Shown here one piece after another: positions 4,595-7,210 of a stretch of DNA of 7,210 bases; the stretch's first letter is position 1, and each line of letters begins with the position of its first letter. The notes beneath the pieces are model-generated. The model searched no databases, was not told the origin of the DNA, and saw only the letters and a list, made by a program, of their open reading frames with translations. This DNA comes from an uncultured Clostridia bacterium (GTDB lineage Bacteria; Bacillota; Clostridia; Oscillospirales; CAG-272): positions 1 through 7,210 of the forward strand of contig CAMETB010000075.1 of assembly GCA_945936265.1 (NCBI GenBank), read 5' to 3'. The translations under genes and the position numbers were made by a program.

Positions 4595-6514
4595 TTATTC
4601 TCCTTTCGTATAAGCGAGAAGTCCGCCCGCTTTCAGTATATCGATTTGCCTTTTCGTGTAGTTACAGGTAAGCGGAATTTCGTATTTGTCGGTTTTGAGA
4701 ATTATTTTTCCTTTTTTCATTCCGTCAAAAATGTTTTCAAGCGTCATATTTTCTCCCTGAACACACTTGTCATAATCGTCGGGATTTTCAAATGTCAATG
4801 GAAGAATGCCCGCATTTATCAGGTTTGCCGCATGAATTCTTGCAAAACTCTTTGCAATTACCGCACGGACGCCGAGATAGAGCGGAACGAGCGCCGCATG
4901 CTCTCTTGACGAGCCCTGACCGTAGTTCGAGCCGCCGACTATGAAACTCTTTCCCGCCGCCTTGGCTCTTTCGGAAAATGTTTCGTCGCATACGGCAAAA
5001 CAGAATTTCGAGAGGTAAGGGATATTTGAACGGTAGGGAAGTATCTTTGCGCCCGCAGGCATAATATGGTCCGTCGTTATATTGTCGCCTACCTTGAGCG
5101 TAAGTTCCGCATTTATTTTGTCATCAAGCGGATGCGTCTCGGGGAAGGGCTTTATATTAGGACCTCTTACCACCTCGACGTCTTTTGCTTCCTCGGGTGA
5201 AGCCGGCATGAGTACCGCACTGTCGTTTATTTTGAATTTTTCGGGAAGTTCTATTTTTTCGTAAGCTCCCATCGTTCTCGGGTCGGTTATATATCCGGTA
5301 AGCGCCGACGCTACCGCAATTTCGGGTGATACGAGGTAAACGGATGCGTCTTTTGTGCCGCTTCTGCCTTCAAAGTTTCTGTTAAACGTCCTTAACGAAA
5401 CGCCCTTTGAGTTAGGCGAGAAGCCCATTCCTATACATGGACCGCAGGCGCATTCAAGCACCCTCGCGCCCGATGCCAGAATATCGGAGAGCGCGCCGCA
5501 GTCCGCAAGCATTGAAAGCACCTGCTTTGAGCCGGGAGAAACCGAGAGGCTTACGCTGTCGGCTACCGTTTTGCCCTTTAACATACTTGCAACTCTTAAC
5601 ATGTCGCGCAGAGAAGAGTTCGTGCACGAGCCTATACATACCTGATCTATCTTCGTTCCCGCAAGTTCCGTAACGCTCTTTACGTTGTCGGGACTGTGTG
5701 GGCAGGCAAGAAGAGGTTCAACCTTTGAAAGATCTATGTCTATTACTCTGTCGTAAACTGCATCGGGGTCGCTTGAAAGCGGTACAAAATCTTTTTCTCT
5801 GCCCTGGGCTTTGAGAAATTCTCTCGTTACCTCGTCGGACGGGAATATCGAGGTGGTTGCGCCGAGTTCCGTGCCCATATTTGTTATCGTTGCGCGCTCC
5901 GGCACGGAGAGAGTTTTTATTCCCTCGCCGCCCCATTCTATAATTGCTCCGACACCGCCCTTTACGGAGAGTATGCGCAGAATTTCAAGGCTGACATCCT
6001 TTGCGCTTACCCAATCGTTAAGCTTGCTCGTAAGGTTTACCTTGTACATCTTCGGCATAGTGATATAGTAGGCTCCGCCTCCCATTGCAACGGCAACGTC
6101 AAGTCCGCCCGCACCCATGGCGAGCATACCGATGCCACCGGCTGTCGGGGTATGGCTGTCCGAGCCTATAAGCGTCATTCCCGGAACGCCGAACCTTTCA
6201 AGGTGGACCTGATGGCATATGCCGTTTCCGGGGCGCGAAAATCTTATTCCGTATTTTTTCGCAACCGACTGAATATATCTGTGATCGTCCGCATTCTCAA
6301 ATCCGGACTGCAAAGTGTTGTGGTCTATATAAGCAACCGAGAGTTTTGTCCGCACTCTCTCTATTCCTATCGATTCAAATTCGAGATATGCCATAGTGCC
6401 GGTCGCGTCCTGAGTAAGCGTCTGGTCTATCCTCAAAGCGATTTCTTCGCCTGCTTTCATTTCGCCGCTTACAAGATGCTCCTTTATAATCTTTTGCGCT
6501 ATTGTAAGTCCCAT
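4595..6514 (-). CDS. acn: Aconitate hydratase (monomeric, Aquifex-type putative aconitase)
   Basis: This 4Fe-4S enzyme isomerises citrate to isocitrate through cis-aconitate in the cytoplasm. It has 639 residues, much shorter than AcnA/IRP-type (about 890) and similar to the compact bacterial group. The iron-sulfur ligands are C297 in IGSCTNSS and C357 and C360 in CACGPC. Substrate and catalytic motifs include GSDSHT (117-122), a Gly-rich stretch at 126-148, SRPGNGICHQ (93-102), and in the C-terminal swivel domain GDNITTDHI (477-485), GSNYGQGSSREHAAL (528-542) with the catalytic Ser, and KSFARIH (555-561). Both halves are fused in one chain, unlike LeuC/LeuD. The swivel-domain YGQGSSREHAAL motif and the neighbouring genes favour aconitase over isopropylmalate or homoaconitate hydratase. 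The start is ATG 6514 with AAGGAG (6521-6526) 6 bases upstream, 13 bases after the citrate synthase stop. The last codons (Lys-Gly-Glu) form the ribosome site of the next gene, so translation is probably coupled. The intact cluster should make it oxygen-sensitive, consistent with an anaerobe. Confidence 0.96.
   Translation of the reverse strand: MGLTIAQKIIKEHLVSGEMKAGEEIALRIDQTLTQDATGTMAYLEFESIGIERVRTKLSVAYIDHNTLQSGFENADDHRYIQSVAKKYGIRFSRPGNGICHQVHLERFGVPGMTLIGSDSHTPTAGGIGMLAMGAGGLDVAVAMGGGAYYITMPKMYKVNLTSKLNDWVSAKDVSLEILRILSVKGGVGAIIEWGGEGIKTLSVPERATITNMGTELGATTSIFPSDEVTREFLKAQGREKDFVPLSSDPDAVYDRVIDIDLSKVEPLLACPHSPDNVKSVTELAGTKIDQVCIGSCTNSSLRDMLRVASMLKGKTVADSVSLSVSPGSKQVLSMLADCGALSDILASGARVLECACGPCIGMGFSPNSKGVSLRTFNRNFEGRSGTKDASVYLVSPEIAVASALTGYITDPRTMGAYEKIELPEKFKINDSAVLMPASPEEAKDVEVVRGPNIKPFPETHPLDDKINAELTLKVGDNITTDHIMPAGAKILPYRSNIPYLSKFCFAVCDETFSERAKAAGKSFIVGGSNYGQGSSREHAALVPLYLGVRAVIAKSFARIHAANLINAGILPLTFENPDDYDKCVQGENMTLENIFDGMKKGKIILKTDKYEIPLTCNYTKRQIDILKAGGLLAYTKGE
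4600..4605 (-). promoter_or_regulatory. Ribosome binding site of icd embedded in the acn coding end
   Basis: AAGGAG, 7 bases before ATG 4592, is built from the final Lys-Gly-Glu codons of aconitase. The aconitase TAA (4595-4597) lies between the ribosome site and the icd start. A ribosome finishing acn therefore covers the icd initiation region, suggesting coupled translation and balanced output of the two enzymes. Confidence 0.8.
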
Positions 6515-6527
6515 TTTGTTCTCCTTT

Positions 6528-7210
6528 TTATAATTCTTTAGAAAATTCTTCTATTTTCGTTTCTATCTCGTGATCCGTAATGGCAGTCTGACGGCCCCCA
6601 TCGTATTGATCGTCAACCCATGTTTTTACGGCAAGTACAAGCGGATCTCTCTTGTCAACCTCTTTATCTCCCGACAAGCCGTAATGTTGATTTATCCAGT
6701 ATGCAATTCCTGCAAGACCCGAGGTTTTCGTTATTGAAACGCCTGCCGCTTTGTTAAGAAGCTTTTTTGTGTTGAATATATTGTAAATTTCCTCGTCTTT
6801 CAAAAGTCCGTCCGCATGGATACCGGCTCTTGTTACATTGAAATTTGAACCTACAAAAGGAGTCATCGGAGGAATATTATATCCTATTTTCTTCTTGAAG
6901 AAGTCCGCAATTTCGGTAATTACGGTCGTGTCCATACCGTCAAGAGTTCCGCGGAGCGATGCGTACTCAAACACCATAGCCTCGAGCGGTATATTTCCCG
7001 TGCGCTCACCTATACCGAGCAAAGAGCAGTTTACTGCCGACGCCCCATAGAGCCAGGCGGTAGAAGCGTTTGAAACGGCTTTGTAGAAATCGTTGTGACC
7101 GTGCCACTCAAGCATATCGCTCGGGACATCCGAGTAATGCTGCAAGCCGTAGATGATCCCGGGAACGCTGCGCGGCAGCGCTACCTCGCTGTACGGCTCG
7201 CCGTATCCCA
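6528..7210 (-). CDS. Probable Re-citrate synthase (LeuA/homocitrate synthase family), C-terminal part, cut by window edge
   Basis: The last 226 residues of a DRE-TIM/LeuA-family condensing enzyme are visible; family members of this type have about 450. Numbering the visible part from its first full codon, EWHGHNDF (34-41) carries the HxH metal-binding pair typical of isopropylmalate, homocitrate and Re-citrate synthases. NCSLLGIGERTGN (60-72) is the conserved Gly-rich barrel end, and TRAGIHADGLLKDEEIY (126-142) is the connector that follows the barrel. The C terminus is short and lacks the LeuA regulatory domain, so leucine feedback is not expected. The enzyme would condense acetyl-CoA with oxaloacetate to citrate on the Re face, as in Clostridium kluyveri and Desulfovibrio. 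The main reason to prefer citrate over homocitrate or isopropylmalate is the immediate downstream pair of aconitase and isocitrate dehydrogenase (13-base gap to acn). The start, promoter and catalytic N-terminal DRE region lie off the right edge. Family is secure; the exact substrate is inferred from context. Confidence 0.85.
   Translation of the reverse strand, partial: GYGEPYSEVALPRSVPGIIYGLQHYSDVPSDMLEWHGHNDFYKAVSNASTAWLYGASAVNCSLLGIGERTGNIPLEAMVFEYASLRGTLDGMDTTVITEIADFFKKKIGYNIPPMTPFVGSNFNVTRAGIHADGLLKDEEIYNIFNTKKLLNKAAGVSITKTSGLAGIAYWINQHYGLSGDKEVDKRDPLVLAVKTWVDDQYDGGRQTAITDHEIETKIEEFSKEL

Noticed and set aside
4213..4671. Plus-strand open frame of 152 codons over the icd/acn junction
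   Set aside because: It is antisense to icd and the end of acn, has a Ser/Pro/Phe-rich composition typical of a reverse-frame shadow, and shows no promoter or ribosome site.
1..7210. CRISPR array, tRNA/rRNA, riboswitch, insertion sequence or defence/biosynthetic cassette
   Set aside because: I saw no spaced direct repeats, no structured RNA consensus and no transposase or nuclease motifs. Almost all of the window is coding for recognisable core enzymes, and the only gaps over 100 bases are 527-677 and 1587-1710, both explained by regulatory sites.

Overview
The window looks like chromosomal DNA from an anaerobic Gram-positive bacterium of the class Clostridia, possibly an uncultured gut or sediment Oscillospirales/Eubacteriales-type lineage. 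The basis is a moderately AT-rich composition, strong AAGGAG ribosome sites 6-7 bases before the starts, a Re-type citrate synthase-like protein, an anaerobe-type NAD(P) isocitrate dehydrogenase, and a flavodiiron oxygen/NO reductase. The taxon is inferred from these features and was not measured. Every credible gene lies on the minus strand, so transcription runs from right to left.

Right part (7210 to 1711): a tight run of four genes. In order of transcription they are a LeuA/homocitrate-synthase-family enzyme cut by the window edge (best read as a Re-face citrate synthase), an Aquifex-type monomeric aconitase, an isocitrate/isopropylmalate-family dehydrogenase (isocitrate dehydrogenase), and an alpha-phosphoglucomutase/phosphomannomutase. 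The gaps are 13, 2 and 56 bases. Together the first three make the oxidative half-branch of the TCA cycle (oxaloacetate + acetyl-CoA to citrate to isocitrate to 2-oxoglutarate), which fermentative anaerobes use to make glutamate. The phosphoglucomutase is probably co-transcribed but has no direct role in that branch. A strong AT-rich hairpin with T-tracts on both sides (1661-1700) ends this unit.

Middle part (1658 to 678): directly behind that terminator is a sigma-A-like extended -10 promoter, a short leader with a small hairpin, and one gene for a polytopic TVP38/TMEM64 (DedA/VTT-type) membrane protein with an extra N-terminal membrane region.

Left part (588 to 1): another good extended -10 promoter drives a flavodiiron protein (FprA type). 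Its first 175 residues are visible and include five of the six expected di-iron ligands. The flavodoxin half lies outside the window.

The region reads as ordinary core metabolism plus two housekeeping or stress genes. I found no CRISPR array, mobile element, tRNA, rRNA, riboswitch or defence-like cassette, and no convincing evidence of an undescribed system. The points most worth a second look are the Re-citrate synthase assignment, the atypical cofactor-site residues of the isocitrate dehydrogenase, and the terminator/promoter/leader-hairpin arrangement before the TVP38 gene.
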